From NCBI RefSeq assembly GCF_013131805.1, contig NZ_JABJRC010000001.1, positions 1,426,001 to 1,490,000 on the forward strand: a stretch of 64,000 nt of DNA. The letters are read 5' to 3'. The notes under the pieces were generated by a model. That model searched no databases, was not told the origin of the DNA, and saw nothing but the letters and a program-made list of their open reading frames with translations. This DNA comes from Kribbella sandramycini. GTDB taxonomy: Bacteria; Actinomycetota; Actinomycetes; Propionibacteriales; Kribbellaceae. Below, one piece after another: positions 52,570-61,734 of this stretch (positions within the stretch are counted from its first letter, which is position 1; every line of letters starts with the position of its first letter). The position numbers were made by a program, and so were the translations under genes.

Positions 52570-53484
52570 CTATGCCTCCAAGCGCTGGACCTCCGCATTG
52601 GAAGAGCTCCAAGGACAGGAGGTGGTCCCCGCCGGCAGGCCTGCGGCGGGGCTGCCGCCGCTCAGCGCAGTCGGGCCGAAGGCCCTACCTCCTGTCGTTA
52701 GTGCACCCATCCCCATCCGGGCGACGAACGGGACCAGATCGCCGGCCCGGCGCCCGATCCACGGCACACCCTCCCGCACCATCCAGACCGTGTCCGCCCA
52801 CTTGCTCGGCGGCTTGTAAGCGCAGTCCAGCGCCGGCGGTACGTCGATCCGCAGGCCGCGGACGGCGAGCTCGTCGGCGAAGATCCGGGCCAGGTGGCGG
52901 TGCCCACGCTCCCCCGGGTGCAATCGGTCGATGCTCCAGAAGTCCCGCCGATACACCTCGGGGTAGTCGGCCATGTCCAGCCGGACGCCGCCGTACCGGG
53001 CGTACAGGTCGTCGTAGGCGAGGTTCACCTGTTCGATGCGCTGCCACAGCGGCCGCCGCATCCATTTCGGCAGGCCGAAGACCTGACCATGGTCGTGGAA
53101 CCGGACGGTGAGCAGCAGCGCGCCCCGAGCGGTCAACTGCTCGGCGCACACGTGCAGGTGCTCACGAATCCGCCCCGGGTCGAACGTCGAGCGCAGGGTG
53201 TCGTTGACCCCGACGATGAGCGATGCCAGATCGATCGGCCCGCTGCCGGTCTCGGGGAGCTGTTCGGTCGCGACCAGGTTGACGGTCGCGCCACTGGTCG
53301 CGAAGTTGGAGAACGTCACACGGTGGGAGCTGGCCAGCGATTCGGCGAGCAGCGAGGCCCAGCCCCGCCACCCCTCACCGGACCGCGCTCCCGCACCGGA
53401 AAGATCGGTCGTACTGCTGCCGTTCATCGGATCCCCGACCCCAACGGTGGTCGAGTCCCCAAGTGCCACGTAGTGGAGGCTCAC
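52570..53484 (-). CDS. SGNH/GDSL-family hydrolase
   Basis: 304 residues from GTG 53484. Block I is [16 protein letters not shown] with the nucleophilic Ser; Gly and Asn blocks follow ([14 protein letters not shown] and [12 protein letters not shown]); block V carries the Asp and His in [16 protein letters not shown]. The last 60 residues are low-complexity Gly/Pro/Ser/Ala. No signal peptide is evident, so it is probably cytoplasmic or peripheral. Esterase or lipase activity is the family norm; substrate unknown. It ends 10 bases before rph. Confidence 0.9.
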   Translation of the reverse strand: MSLHYVALGDSTTVGVGDPMNGSSTTDLSGAGARSGEGWRGWASLLAESLASSHRVTFSNFATSGATVNLVATEQLPETGSGPIDLASLIVGVNDTLRSTFDPGRIREHLHVCAEQLTARGALLLTVRFHDHGQVFGLPKWMRRPLWQRIEQVNLAYDDLYARYGGVRLDMADYPEVYRRDFWSIDRLHPGERGHRHLARIFADELAVRGLRIDVPPALDCAYKPPSKWADTVWMVREGVPWIGRRAGDLVPFVARMGMGALTTGGRAFGPTALSGGSPAAGLPAGTTSCPWSSSNAEVQRLEA

Positions 53485-53631
53485 ATTCCGCCATGGTGCG
53501 CGCACGGAGCGAGACTCCGATGTTGCCTGGGTGACCAGGAAGGCAATTCCAGTGGGAGGACGGGTGATTGAAGGACGCAATTGCGCGGAGTTAGGGTGTT
53601 ACAAACATCTACGTGCAGGAGTTGCTGGCTG

Positions 53632-54804
53632 ATGACTGATCTTCGGTTCGGTGTGGTCGGGCTCGGCGCCCGGAGCCGCATCGCGCAGTATGCCCACCGG
53701 CCCGGCCAGGGCTCGGCGGTGGTAGCGGTCGCCGACCCGGTCGCCGGGCAGCGCGAGCAGACGCTCGAGCTGTATCCCGAGGCGACGGCGTACGCCGATC
53801 ACGCCGAACTGCTCGACTTGAAGCTGGACGGCGTCTTCCTGACCACACCGGACGACCTGCACGAGGGGCCGGCCATCGACTTCCTCACCGCCGGCGTCTC
53901 CGTGTTCGTGGAGAAGCCGCTGGCGATCACCACCGAGGGCTGCGACCGCGTGCTGCAGGCGGCCTACGACTCCGGCGCCCGGCTGTACGTCGGCCACAAC
54001 ATGCGCCACATGCCCGTCGTCCAGACCATGCGACAGCTGATCCATGACGGCGCGATCGGCGACGTCAAGGCGATCTGGTGCCGCCACTTCGTCGGCCACG
54101 GCGGCGACTTCTACTTCAAGGATTGGCACGCCGACCGCCGCCGGACCACCAGCCTGCTGCTGCAGAAGGGTGCCCACGACATCGATGTGATGCACTGGCT
54201 GGCCGGCGGCTACACGACGCGCGTCAACGCGATGGGCGCCCTGACCCTGTACGGCGGCATCACCGACCGGCTCGACCGCTCCGGCCAGCGGTTCGCCGAC
54301 TTCGTCAGCTCGGACAACTGGCCCCCGCTGGAGCAGAAGGGCCTGGCGCCGGTCATGGATGTCGAGGACCTCTCCTCGGCCAATCTGCTGCTCGACAACG
54401 GCGTACTGATGACGTACGAGCAGTGCCACTTCACTCCGGACTACTGGCGCAACTACACCGTCATCGGCACCCACGGCCGCCTGGAGAACTTCGGTGACAC
54501 CGCAGGCGGCGTGGTGAAGGTCTGGAACAGCCGCCGCTCCGGCTACCGCGAGGACGCCGACCAGGTGGTCGAAATCGCCGGCGAGACCGAACACCACGGC
54601 GGTGCCGACCCACATCTGGTCGACGAGTTCATCCGCTTCGTCCGGGACAGCGGCGCCACTCTGACCTCCCCAATCGCGGCCCGCGCCGCAGTAGCCGCCG
54701 GGTACGCCGCTACGACCTCACTGCGCTCGAACGGCGTCCCTGTCGACGTCCCTGAGCTCGCTCCGGAGCTGGTGCGCTACTTCGACGGCGGACAGGCCAG
54801 ATGA
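53632..54804 (+). CDS. Gfo/Idh/MocA-family oxidoreductase
   Basis: 390 residues. N-terminal Rossmann fold (RFGVVGLGARSRIAQYAHRP), the VEKPLAIT motif (FVEKPLAITTEGCDRVLQAA) with the catalytic Lys near 95, and a C-terminal alpha/beta domain with KGAHDIDVMHWLAGGYTTRV holding the active-site Asp and His. Members oxidise or epimerise sugars, inositols or amino sugars with NAD(P). No sugar transporter is beside it. Start ATG 53632; a GGAG lies 11 bases before. Confidence 0.9.
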   Translation: MTDLRFGVVGLGARSRIAQYAHRPGQGSAVVAVADPVAGQREQTLELYPEATAYADHAELLDLKLDGVFLTTPDDLHEGPAIDFLTAGVSVFVEKPLAITTEGCDRVLQAAYDSGARLYVGHNMRHMPVVQTMRQLIHDGAIGDVKAIWCRHFVGHGGDFYFKDWHADRRRTTSLLLQKGAHDIDVMHWLAGGYTTRVNAMGALTLYGGITDRLDRSGQRFADFVSSDNWPPLEQKGLAPVMDVEDLSSANLLLDNGVLMTYEQCHFTPDYWRNYTVIGTHGRLENFGDTAGGVVKVWNSRRSGYREDADQVVEIAGETEHHGGADPHLVDEFIRFVRDSGATLTSPIAARAAVAAGYAATTSLRSNGVPVDVPELAPELVRYFDGGQAR

Positions 54805-54810
54805 GGGTGC

Positions 54811-54816
54811 TATCTT
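54811..54816 (+). promoter_or_regulatory. -10 box for the leader ORF of the SAM hydroxide adenosyltransferase-like gene
   Basis: TATCTT is a good TANNNT hexamer, seven bases before the GTG of the leader ORF at 54824, so the transcript would begin at or next to that GTG. Confidence 0.55.
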
Positions 54817-54823
54817 CTACAAC

Positions 54824-54886
54824 GTGACCAGGTACGCCGCGATGCGAATGCTGAGCCCCCGATTCGGAGGTCCGTCAGCGGCGTAG
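54824..54886 (+). CDS. 20-residue leader ORF before the SAM hydroxide adenosyltransferase-like gene
   Basis: GTG 54824 to TAG 54884-54886. The peptide is MTRYAAMRMLSPRFGGPSAA, with two internal Met codons. The -10 box at 54811 makes the start leaderless. The second half of the ORF forms the left arm of the long stem at 54842-54936, so translation should affect that stem. The downstream gene is predicted to use S-adenosylmethionine, which makes methionine codons in the leader suggestive (inference). Confidence 0.5.
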   Translation: MTRYAAMRMLSPRFGGPSAA

Positions 54887-54936
54887 GCACGTGTGCTTGC
54901 AGCGAGAGGCCTCCGATTTCGGGGGCCTCTTCGCAT
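54842..54936 (+). terminator. Long attenuator-like stem before the SAM hydroxide adenosyltransferase-like gene
   Basis: ATGCGAA (54842-54848) pairs with TTCGCAT (54930-54936). Inside, GCCCCCGATTCGGAGG (54855-54870) pairs with CCTCCGATTTCGGGGGC (54910-54926) with one bulge and a mismatch. The inner stem would block elongation or loading unless a ribosome on the leader ORF holds the left arm. The run of T after it is weak (CTCTTCGCATTTCC). Confidence 0.6.
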
Positions 54937-54970
54937 TTCCGGCAAACACACACCCCAGGAGCCTCAGCCC

Positions 54971-55798
54971 ATGCCTCAGATCACCTACCTGACCGACTGT
55001 CACGACGGCAACGCCCGCGCCCGGCTCAGCACCCGTATCGGCGCACTCTTCGGCCAGTCCCCGACCATCATCGCGCTGGACGGTCCGGACCCGGAGTCCT
55101 TCGCTGCGCTCACCCTGCTCGACTGCCTGCGCGCCACCGAGTCACTCGGCCAGGCGGCCCACCCGACCATCACGCTGCTCAACCTGGCGCCCCGCGACGG
55201 CCACTGGCCGAACGGCGTCCCCTTCGGCTACTTCCACTACGGCTCGCATCTGGTCGCCACGACGTTCAACCCGCGCGCACTCCAGCTGGTACGCCGGGAG
55301 CTGGGCGTCGCCAAGCTCCACGTCACCGACATCGCCGAGGTTCTCGCCACCACCCGCCTCGACGACACCGAGGCGCAGCGGATCACCGACACCCAGTTCC
55401 GCAGTCTCTGGTACCTGCCGCTGCTCGCGAAATGGGTCCTCGACGGGACGCCGATCCCGGCCACGCCGACCGCGATTCCCGACACCCCCGAGGTAGGCCC
55501 GATCGTGACCGTTGTCGACAATTTCGGCAACTGCAAACTCGATCGGAGACCCGAGAGCATCGCTCTCGACGGTGTCACCCGGCACCCGCACCTGACTGCT
55601 GTACCGCTTCAGCAGGCGGGATTGATCCCCGGAAGCTCCGGCGACGGGTACGCCGAACTCGTCGTCCGCGGCGGATCAGCGGCGGAACACTTCGGCCTGC
55701 GGCAGGGCGATCGGCTCGAGGCGGGGTTTGTTGCCGATCGCACCGGCGCGGCGGCAGGGGTCGCCGGACCGGTCGTTGCGGAGCACAACAACGGCTAG
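54971..55798 (+). CDS. SAM hydroxide adenosyltransferase-like (DUF62) protein
   Basis: 275 residues. The DUF62 fold is suggested by an N-terminal strand with an acidic pair (ITYLTDCHDGNARARL), a domain break near 175, and the C-terminal beta-barrel with GPIVTVVDNFGNCKLDRRPE, the VxxVDxFGN signature of the family. Members hydrolyse S-adenosylmethionine to adenosine and methionine, and the fluorinase and chlorinase are relatives. The N-terminal domain is divergent from the textbook TDFGxxD form, so the reaction is less certain. It sits behind a leader ORF and attenuator stem. The stop overlaps the converging MBL gene by four bases. Confidence 0.65.
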   Translation: MPQITYLTDCHDGNARARLSTRIGALFGQSPTIIALDGPDPESFAALTLLDCLRATESLGQAAHPTITLLNLAPRDGHWPNGVPFGYFHYGSHLVATTFNPRALQLVRRELGVAKLHVTDIAEVLATTRLDDTEAQRITDTQFRSLWYLPLLAKWVLDGTPIPATPTAIPDTPEVGPIVTVVDNFGNCKLDRRPESIALDGVTRHPHLTAVPLQQAGLIPGSSGDGYAELVVRGGSAAEHFGLRQGDRLEAGFVADRTGAAAGVAGPVVAEHNNG

Positions 55799-56541
55799 AT
55801 GTCGAAGACTGCGTGTGGAGTGGCGATCTCGATCGGGCCGGGGTAGGTGCGCCGGGCGTTCTCGGCCTGGGTGGCCCGGTCGAACCACGGCGGGACATGG
55901 GTGATGACGAGTTTCTTCACGCAGGCCTTCTTCGCGTGTTCGCCGGCATCGGACGGGGACAGGTGCAGATCGACGGGATTGTTGGGGTTGTCGTCCGGCA
56001 AGGCGGCTTCGGACAACAGCAGGTCGGCGCCCCGGGCCAGCTCGATCAGCGCTTCGTTCGGCCCGGTGTCACCGGTGTAGACCAGCGTCTTTCCGTTGTG
56101 CTCGACCCGAATCGCGTACGCCGGCACCGGGTGCACCATCGGTGCCGTCCGGACCGTGAACGGGCCGATCTGCTGAACCTCCTGCCAGGGCTGGAAATCC
56201 AGCTCCTCCTCCATCCCGGGGTCGAGCGGGAGGTCGTAGGCCAGCGCCATTCGCTCCGCCGCGCCGGGCGGGGCGAACACGGGGATACGGGGAATCGGTG
56301 AACCCGGCGCGTACTTCGCCGCGACGTACAGGCCGCACAGGTCCATACAGTGGTCAGGATGCAAGTGGGACAGGCCGATCGCGCCAATCTGCGGGACGGC
56401 GATATGCCGCTGGAGCGATCCGAGTGCGCCGCTGCCGAGGTCGAGGACCAGGTGAAAGTCCTCGGCAGTGACCAGATAGCTCGAGGCGGCCGAGTCCGGC
56501 CCGGGGACTGACCCGGAGCAGCCGAGCACGGTGAGCTTCAT
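55795..56541 (-). CDS. MBL-fold phosphodiesterase (Rv1339-type)
   Basis: 248 residues from ATG 56541. Metallo-beta-lactamase motif SHLHPDHCMDLCGL with the HxHxDH metal site, DLGSGALGSLQ near 45, LVYTGDTGPNEALIELARGA with the third ligand, and VITHVPPWFD at the end with the last His. In M. tuberculosis the gene in this position (Rv1339, between murI and rph) is an unusual cyclic-AMP phosphodiesterase, so that role is likely. TAATCT seven bases before the ATG fits a leaderless start. Confidence 0.87.
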   Translation of the reverse strand: MKLTVLGCSGSVPGPDSAASSYLVTAEDFHLVLDLGSGALGSLQRHIAVPQIGAIGLSHLHPDHCMDLCGLYVAAKYAPGSPIPRIPVFAPPGAAERMALAYDLPLDPGMEEELDFQPWQEVQQIGPFTVRTAPMVHPVPAYAIRVEHNGKTLVYTGDTGPNEALIELARGADLLLSEAALPDDNPNNPVDLHLSPSDAGEHAKKACVKKLVITHVPPWFDRATQAENARRTYPGPIEIATPHAVFDI

Positions 56542-56551
56542 ATCTTGAAGA

Positions 56552-57301
56552 TTACCGGCGGGTTGCGACCTTTGCAGGCAAGCCGGTCGCGTCGCGGAAC
56601 AGCTGATCCAGTTGCCTGGCAATGATTTCGCGGACGTCCCGGGCGGTTCTGGTGCCGTGGACAACATCCAGCCCGAGCCCGGTCACCCCGGCGACCAGCA
56701 GGTCGGCGGTCGAGGCGAGGTGGATCCCGGGCCGGAGCAGGCCCTGTTCCTCGGCGTACCGCAGGATCAGCGCGACGAAGTCCTCCAGGGCGCGGTCGCC
56801 GGTCAGGAAGACCGCGGCCAGCGCCGGGTCGGCCAGGCTGCGGGCGTAGTACCCGACAAGGGCGCGCAGGCTCAGCCGGCGGTGCGCGTCGAGGGGCAGG
56901 AATTCCTCCAGAATCGCGCCCAGCAAGGCTTTCGGGTCGGTCAGGTCGGCCTGGATCCGGCCGGCGGCGAGCTGTTCGTTGGTGCGATGCAACAACTCCA
57001 GCGAGTCGACGAGCAGTTGATGTTTGGTTCCGAAGTGATACTGCACAACTCGGACCGACACCCCGGCCGCGGCGGCCACCGAACGCATGCTGACCGCGTC
57101 CAGCCCCTGCTCGGCGGCGATCTGCCACACCACCCGGGCGATCTCGGTCCGCCGCTCACTCGGCCCGCTCGCCACCGGGGCCGGCGTCCGGCGCGCGCGG
57201 TAGGCCTTGGCCTGGCAGGCCCGCGAGCAGTACACGGGCCGCCGGCCGCGCTCGGGCAGGCTCAGCGCCCGGCCGCAGACCCGACACATTTCATCACGCA
57301 C
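56552..57301 (-). CDS. TetR-family regulator with an N-terminal zinc-ribbon
   Basis: 249 residues. Residues 6-38 hold four cysteines (CRVCGRALSLPERGRRPVYC, then SRACQ), a C-x2-C...C-x3-C ribbon seen in some actinobacterial regulators. A TetR helix-turn-helix follows at about 52-100 (VSMRSVAAAAGVSVRVVQYH), then an all-helical ligand domain. Start GTG 57301 or ATG 57289. It lies between murI and the MBL gene, both on the same strand, and ends 10 bases before the MBL gene, so it may be co-transcribed. Ligand unknown. Confidence 0.87.
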   Translation of the reverse strand: MRDEMCRVCGRALSLPERGRRPVYCSRACQAKAYRARRTPAPVASGPSERRTEIARVVWQIAAEQGLDAVSMRSVAAAAGVSVRVVQYHFGTKHQLLVDSLELLHRTNEQLAAGRIQADLTDPKALLGAILEEFLPLDAHRRLSLRALVGYYARSLADPALAAVFLTGDRALEDFVALILRYAEEQGLLRPGIHLASTADLLVAGVTGLGLDVVHGTRTARDVREIIARQLDQLFRDATGLPAKVATRR

Positions 57302-57375
57302 ACCGACAGGATATCCGTGACGAAACGGCGAAACCCAGACTTAAGTCGCACGGGTCCGTTGTTACGGTCGTATCC

Positions 57376-57606
57376 ATGGACGAGGGAATGTACAGACTGG
57401 CCATGGTCGTGGTGACGTTCTTCGGGATCTGGGAAGGCGTCATCGCGCTGATCCTCGAACTCTGGACCGACAAGGGACCGACCGTGCTCACCGCGGCGAA
57501 CTACCTGGCCGCGCCCTGGTGTTACGTCGTTGCAGGCGGCGCAATCGTCGTCGCGCTGCTGTTGCTCGCGGCCCTCGACAAGGGCCGGGAGCGGGCCGCG
57601 GCCTAG
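57376..57606 (+). CDS. Small two-helix membrane protein
   Basis: 76 residues, unrecognised. Two hydrophobic helices ([20 protein letters not shown] near 9-28 and [18 protein letters not shown] near 50-67) with a charged loop between. It is divergent from the TetR/zinc-ribbon gene, which might regulate it, and converges on murI with a four-base overlap. A T at the -10 position is not obvious. Function unknown. Confidence 0.65.
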   Translation: MDEGMYRLAMVVVTFFGIWEGVIALILELWTDKGPTVLTAANYLAAPWCYVVAGGAIVVALLLLAALDKGRERAAA

Positions 57607-58406
57607 CGCACCCAGGCGAACTGGTCGACCGACGACAGGACCGGGCCGAGGAAACGGGAGCCGATGGCCTCGAACTCGGCGGGCGTGCCGGTCGTGACGA
57701 AACGGTGCTTCGGCTCGGGCAGGTGGTCGGGCCGGAGCAGGCCGGTCTTGGTGAGGACGCCGTACACGTCCTTGGCGCACTCCTCGGCGCTGCTGACCAG
57801 GGTGACGCGGTCGCCGACGACATACGAGATGACGCCGGTCAGCAGCGGGTAGTGCGTGCAACCGAGGATGAGCGTGTCGACGCCGGCGTCGACCAGCGGG
57901 TCGAGGTACTCGTGCGCGGCCTCGAGCAGCTCGGGGCCGGACGTCACGCCGGACTCGACGAAATCGACGAACTTCGGGCAGGGCCGGGTGATCAGCTCGA
58001 CCTGCGGCGCCGCGGCGAAGGCGTCGTCGTACGCCTGGGACTGCGCGGTCGCCTTGGTGCAGATCACGCCGACCTTGTGGTTCCGCGTGGCGGCGACGGC
58101 GCGCCGCGCGGCCGGCAGGATCACCTCGACGACCGGGACGTCGTACCGTTCACGCGCATCCCGCAGCATCGCCGCGCTGGCCGAGTTGCAGGCGATCACG
58201 ATCATTTTCACGCCGGCCTCGACCAGGTGGTCCAGGCATTCCAGCGCGTACTCGCGGACCTCGGCGATCGGCTTCGGGCCGTACGGCTGCCGGGCGGTGT
58301 CGCCGAGGTAGAGGATCGGCTCGTGCGGCAACTGGTCGAGCACCGCGCGCGCGACGGTGAGGCCGCCGAACCCTGAATCGAAGATCCCTACCGGCGCATC
58401 CGTCAC
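57603..58406 (-). CDS. murI: Glutamate racemase
   Basis: 267 residues. The two catalytic cysteines are in [17 protein letters not shown] (near 75) and [16 protein letters not shown] (near 187). [20 protein letters not shown] opens the protein with the conserved FDSG/Asp, and GDTARQPYG follows. It makes D-glutamate for peptidoglycan. In actinobacteria it is usually followed by the MBL and rph genes; here a TetR gene and a small membrane protein lie between. Confidence 0.95.
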   Translation of the reverse strand: MTDAPVGIFDSGFGGLTVARAVLDQLPHEPILYLGDTARQPYGPKPIAEVREYALECLDHLVEAGVKMIVIACNSASAAMLRDARERYDVPVVEVILPAARRAVAATRNHKVGVICTKATAQSQAYDDAFAAAPQVELITRPCPKFVDFVESGVTSGPELLEAAHEYLDPLVDAGVDTLILGCTHYPLLTGVISYVVGDRVTLVSSAEECAKDVYGVLTKTGLLRPDHLPEPKHRFVTTGTPAEFEAIGSRFLGPVLSSVDQFAWVR

Positions 58407-58609
58407 GACCGCGAGTTTATCCGGGGCTCGGCAGCCCGGCCGCGGCGACCCGTAACCGAACCCGGTTTCGGGTCGTTTTGAAGTTCACCCCATTCGAACT
58501 CACGAAACGACACGCCGAACTTGTCCACATCTTTACGTTATGCAATTGCCAATCCACGTGATCCGCGCCACTCTGGACCGATGTTAGTTCGACCGCCCCT
58601 CGTGATGTC

Positions 58610-58969
58610 ATGAGCCTGGCGCACCACATCGCGGTGGTGCTGAACACCACCGCCGGACCGAACCCGCAGCCTGACCAGGTCACCGCCTCCGGGCAGACCG
58701 CCAACCAGGCTGTCGAAACCAACAGCACGGCCGCAGATATCGCATCGTCCCTCGGGCCGATGGGTGTCTTCCTGCTGCTGCTGATGGCGGCGTTCTTCTT
58801 GTACGTCGTCTCGTTGTCGCTGCACCCGAACGCCAAGTGCAACCGTTGTAAGGGCGCCGGGCGTCACCACGGCGGCATCTTCAGTTACGCGCAGCGTCCC
58901 TGCACGAGTTGCAAGGGCCGCGGCGTCCACCCCCGGATCGGCCGCCGGATTCTCTTCAAGTCTCCGTAA
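58610..58969 (+). CDS. Membrane protein with two DnaJ-type CxxCxGxG zinc motifs
   Basis: 119 residues. A membrane helix at about 47-67 (MGVFLLLLMAAFFLYVVSLS) follows an N-terminal region rich in Asn, Thr and Gln. The C-terminal 50 residues carry CNRCKGAGRHHGG and CTSCKGRGVHP, two CxxCxGxG repeats as in DnaJ zinc fingers, then a basic end. The domain may hold zinc and bind an unfolded or nucleic-acid partner. Not assigned to a named family. Start ATG 58610, no clear ribosome binding site; the 200 bases before it hold no other gene. Confidence 0.7.
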   Translation: MSLAHHIAVVLNTTAGPNPQPDQVTASGQTANQAVETNSTAADIASSLGPMGVFLLLLMAAFFLYVVSLSLHPNAKCNRCKGAGRHHGGIFSYAQRPCTSCKGRGVHPRIGRRILFKSP

Positions 58970-58999
58970 CGCCGGCTTTCCTCAAGTGAATAAGGGTTC

Positions 59000-60229
<1,230 letters not shown>

Positions 60230-60682
60230 TCAGTTCTCTCCTGTTTCGCCGTAGGCCGTCACGACCTTGACCTCTTCCTCGGTGACCGTACCGCCGACGA
60301 TCCGGAACGACCGGAACTCGACCGGACCGTCGTAGGTGAGCGAATCCGCCCCGTCGCGCGTCGACACCAGCACGTAATGCGCCGTCGGCAACTGCGCGAT
60401 CGCGACATCCGTCCGCGACGGGTACGCCTCGGTCGCCGTGTGCGAGTGGTAGACCACGACCGCTTCCTCGTCGTTGTCCCACATCTCGTCGTACAGCTTC
60501 TTCCAGTCGTCCTGATCGAACTCGTAGAACGTCGGGCTCATCGCCGCGTTCAGCATCGGCACCACCCGCTCCGGCCGATCCGACCCCTCCGGGCCGATCA
60601 CCACCCCACACGCCTCGTCCGGATGGTCCCGCCGCGCATGCGCGACGATCGCGTCGTACGCCGCCTGCTCGATGATCAACAC
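60230..60682 (-). CDS. mec: Mec-type JAMM metalloprotease (CysO-cysteine peptidase)
   Basis: 150 residues. The JAMM motif is VVVYHSHTATEAYPSRTD, with two zinc His and the Asp, and the upstream catalytic Glu in HPDEACGVVIG. It releases cysteine from the CysO-cysteine adduct. First gene of the mec-cysO-cysM unit. Start GTG 60682, with a weak ribosome binding site. Confidence 0.95.
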   Translation of the reverse strand: MLIIEQAAYDAIVAHARRDHPDEACGVVIGPEGSDRPERVVPMLNAAMSPTFYEFDQDDWKKLYDEMWDNDEEAVVVYHSHTATEAYPSRTDVAIAQLPTAHYVLVSTRDGADSLTYDGPVEFRSFRIVGGTVTEEEVKVVTAYGETGEN

Positions 60683-60746
60683 GCCACCACGGTACGGGGG
60701 CCGTCACGCCGAGCCCGCCAACCCGGGAGGCCGTCCAATATGTGGA

Positions 60747-61724
60747 CTACCAGCGGTCGTGGATTTGGGGGCGGATCAGCTCGTCGTAGGTGTCGCGGAC
60801 GGCTTGGAGTTGGGCGGCGGTGAGGGGCGGGAGGGCCGCGGCGGCAGTGTTGCCGGCGACCTGGTGGGGGTTGCGGGCGCCGGGGATGACGACCGAGACG
60901 CCGGGCTGGTCGATGATCCAGCGGAGGGCGAACTGGGCCATGGTGGCGTCGGCGGAGAGCTGGGGCAGGAGGCGGCGGACGGCTTCGAGGCCGGTGCCGA
61001 AGTCGACGCCGGAGAAGGTCTCGCCGATGTCGAACGCCTCGCCGTGGCGGTTGTAGGTCCGGTGGTCGTCGGCCGCGAAGACGGTGTGCTCGTCGTACTT
61101 GCCGGAGAGCAGGCCGCTGGCGAGCGGGACGCGGGCGATGATGGCGACACCCGCCTCCTGGGCCGCCGGGAGGACCTCGTCGAGGGGTTTGAGGCGGAGC
61201 GCGTTCAGGATGATCTGCACACTCGCCACGTTGGGGCGCGCGATCGCGGTGAGCGCCTCGGCAGTGGTCTCGACGCTGACGCCGTACGCCGCGATCCGGC
61301 CCTCGTCGACCATCGCGTCCAGGTCGTCGAAGACGGCGGCGGTGGAATAGACCGGGGTCGGCGGGCAGTGCAGCTGGACGAGATCGAGGGTGTCGACGCC
61401 GAGATTCTGCCGGGAGCGGTCGTTCCAGGCGCGGAAGTTGGCCGGGTTGTAGTTCTCCGGGAGCTGCTCGACGCGGCGGCCCATCTTGGTGGCGACGGTC
61501 AGGCCCTCGTGCTCCTTGAGGATCTGCCCGACGAGCCGCTCGCTGCGGCCGTCGCCGTACACGTCGGCGGTGTCGATGAATGTGACGCCGTCCTCGACGG
61601 CCGCGCGCAAGACGGCCAGCGCGTCGCTCTCGTCGACCGAGCCCCAGTCCGCGCCCAGCTGCCAAGCGCCGAGCCCGACCACACCCACGTCCCGACCGGT
61701 TCGTCCCAGCTTCCGCGTCTCCAT
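60747..61724 (-). CDS. Aldo/keto reductase
   Basis: 325 residues. TIM-barrel AKR with ETRKLGRTGRDVGVVGLGAW, GVTFIDTADVYGDGRSERLV (catalytic Asp and Tyr), VATKMGRRVEQ (Lys), LDLVQLHCPPTPVYST (His), and SVVIPGARNPHQVAGN for NADPH. It reduces aldehydes or ketones; no substrate can be assigned. It lies between the mec-cysO-cysM unit and ileS on the same strand, 10 bases after ileS, so it may be read through from ileS. Confidence 0.93.
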   Translation of the reverse strand: METRKLGRTGRDVGVVGLGAWQLGADWGSVDESDALAVLRAAVEDGVTFIDTADVYGDGRSERLVGQILKEHEGLTVATKMGRRVEQLPENYNPANFRAWNDRSRQNLGVDTLDLVQLHCPPTPVYSTAAVFDDLDAMVDEGRIAAYGVSVETTAEALTAIARPNVASVQIILNALRLKPLDEVLPAAQEAGVAIIARVPLASGLLSGKYDEHTVFAADDHRTYNRHGEAFDIGETFSGVDFGTGLEAVRRLLPQLSADATMAQFALRWIIDQPGVSVVIPGARNPHQVAGNTAAAALPPLTAAQLQAVRDTYDELIRPQIHDRW

Positions 61725-61734
61725 GGCGCCAACC

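Noticed and set aside
54824-54936. SAM riboswitch in front of the SAM hydroxide adenosyltransferase-like gene
   Set aside because: I cannot find the conserved core of SAM-I, SAM-II or SAM-IV; the sequence is instead a leader ORF and a long stem.
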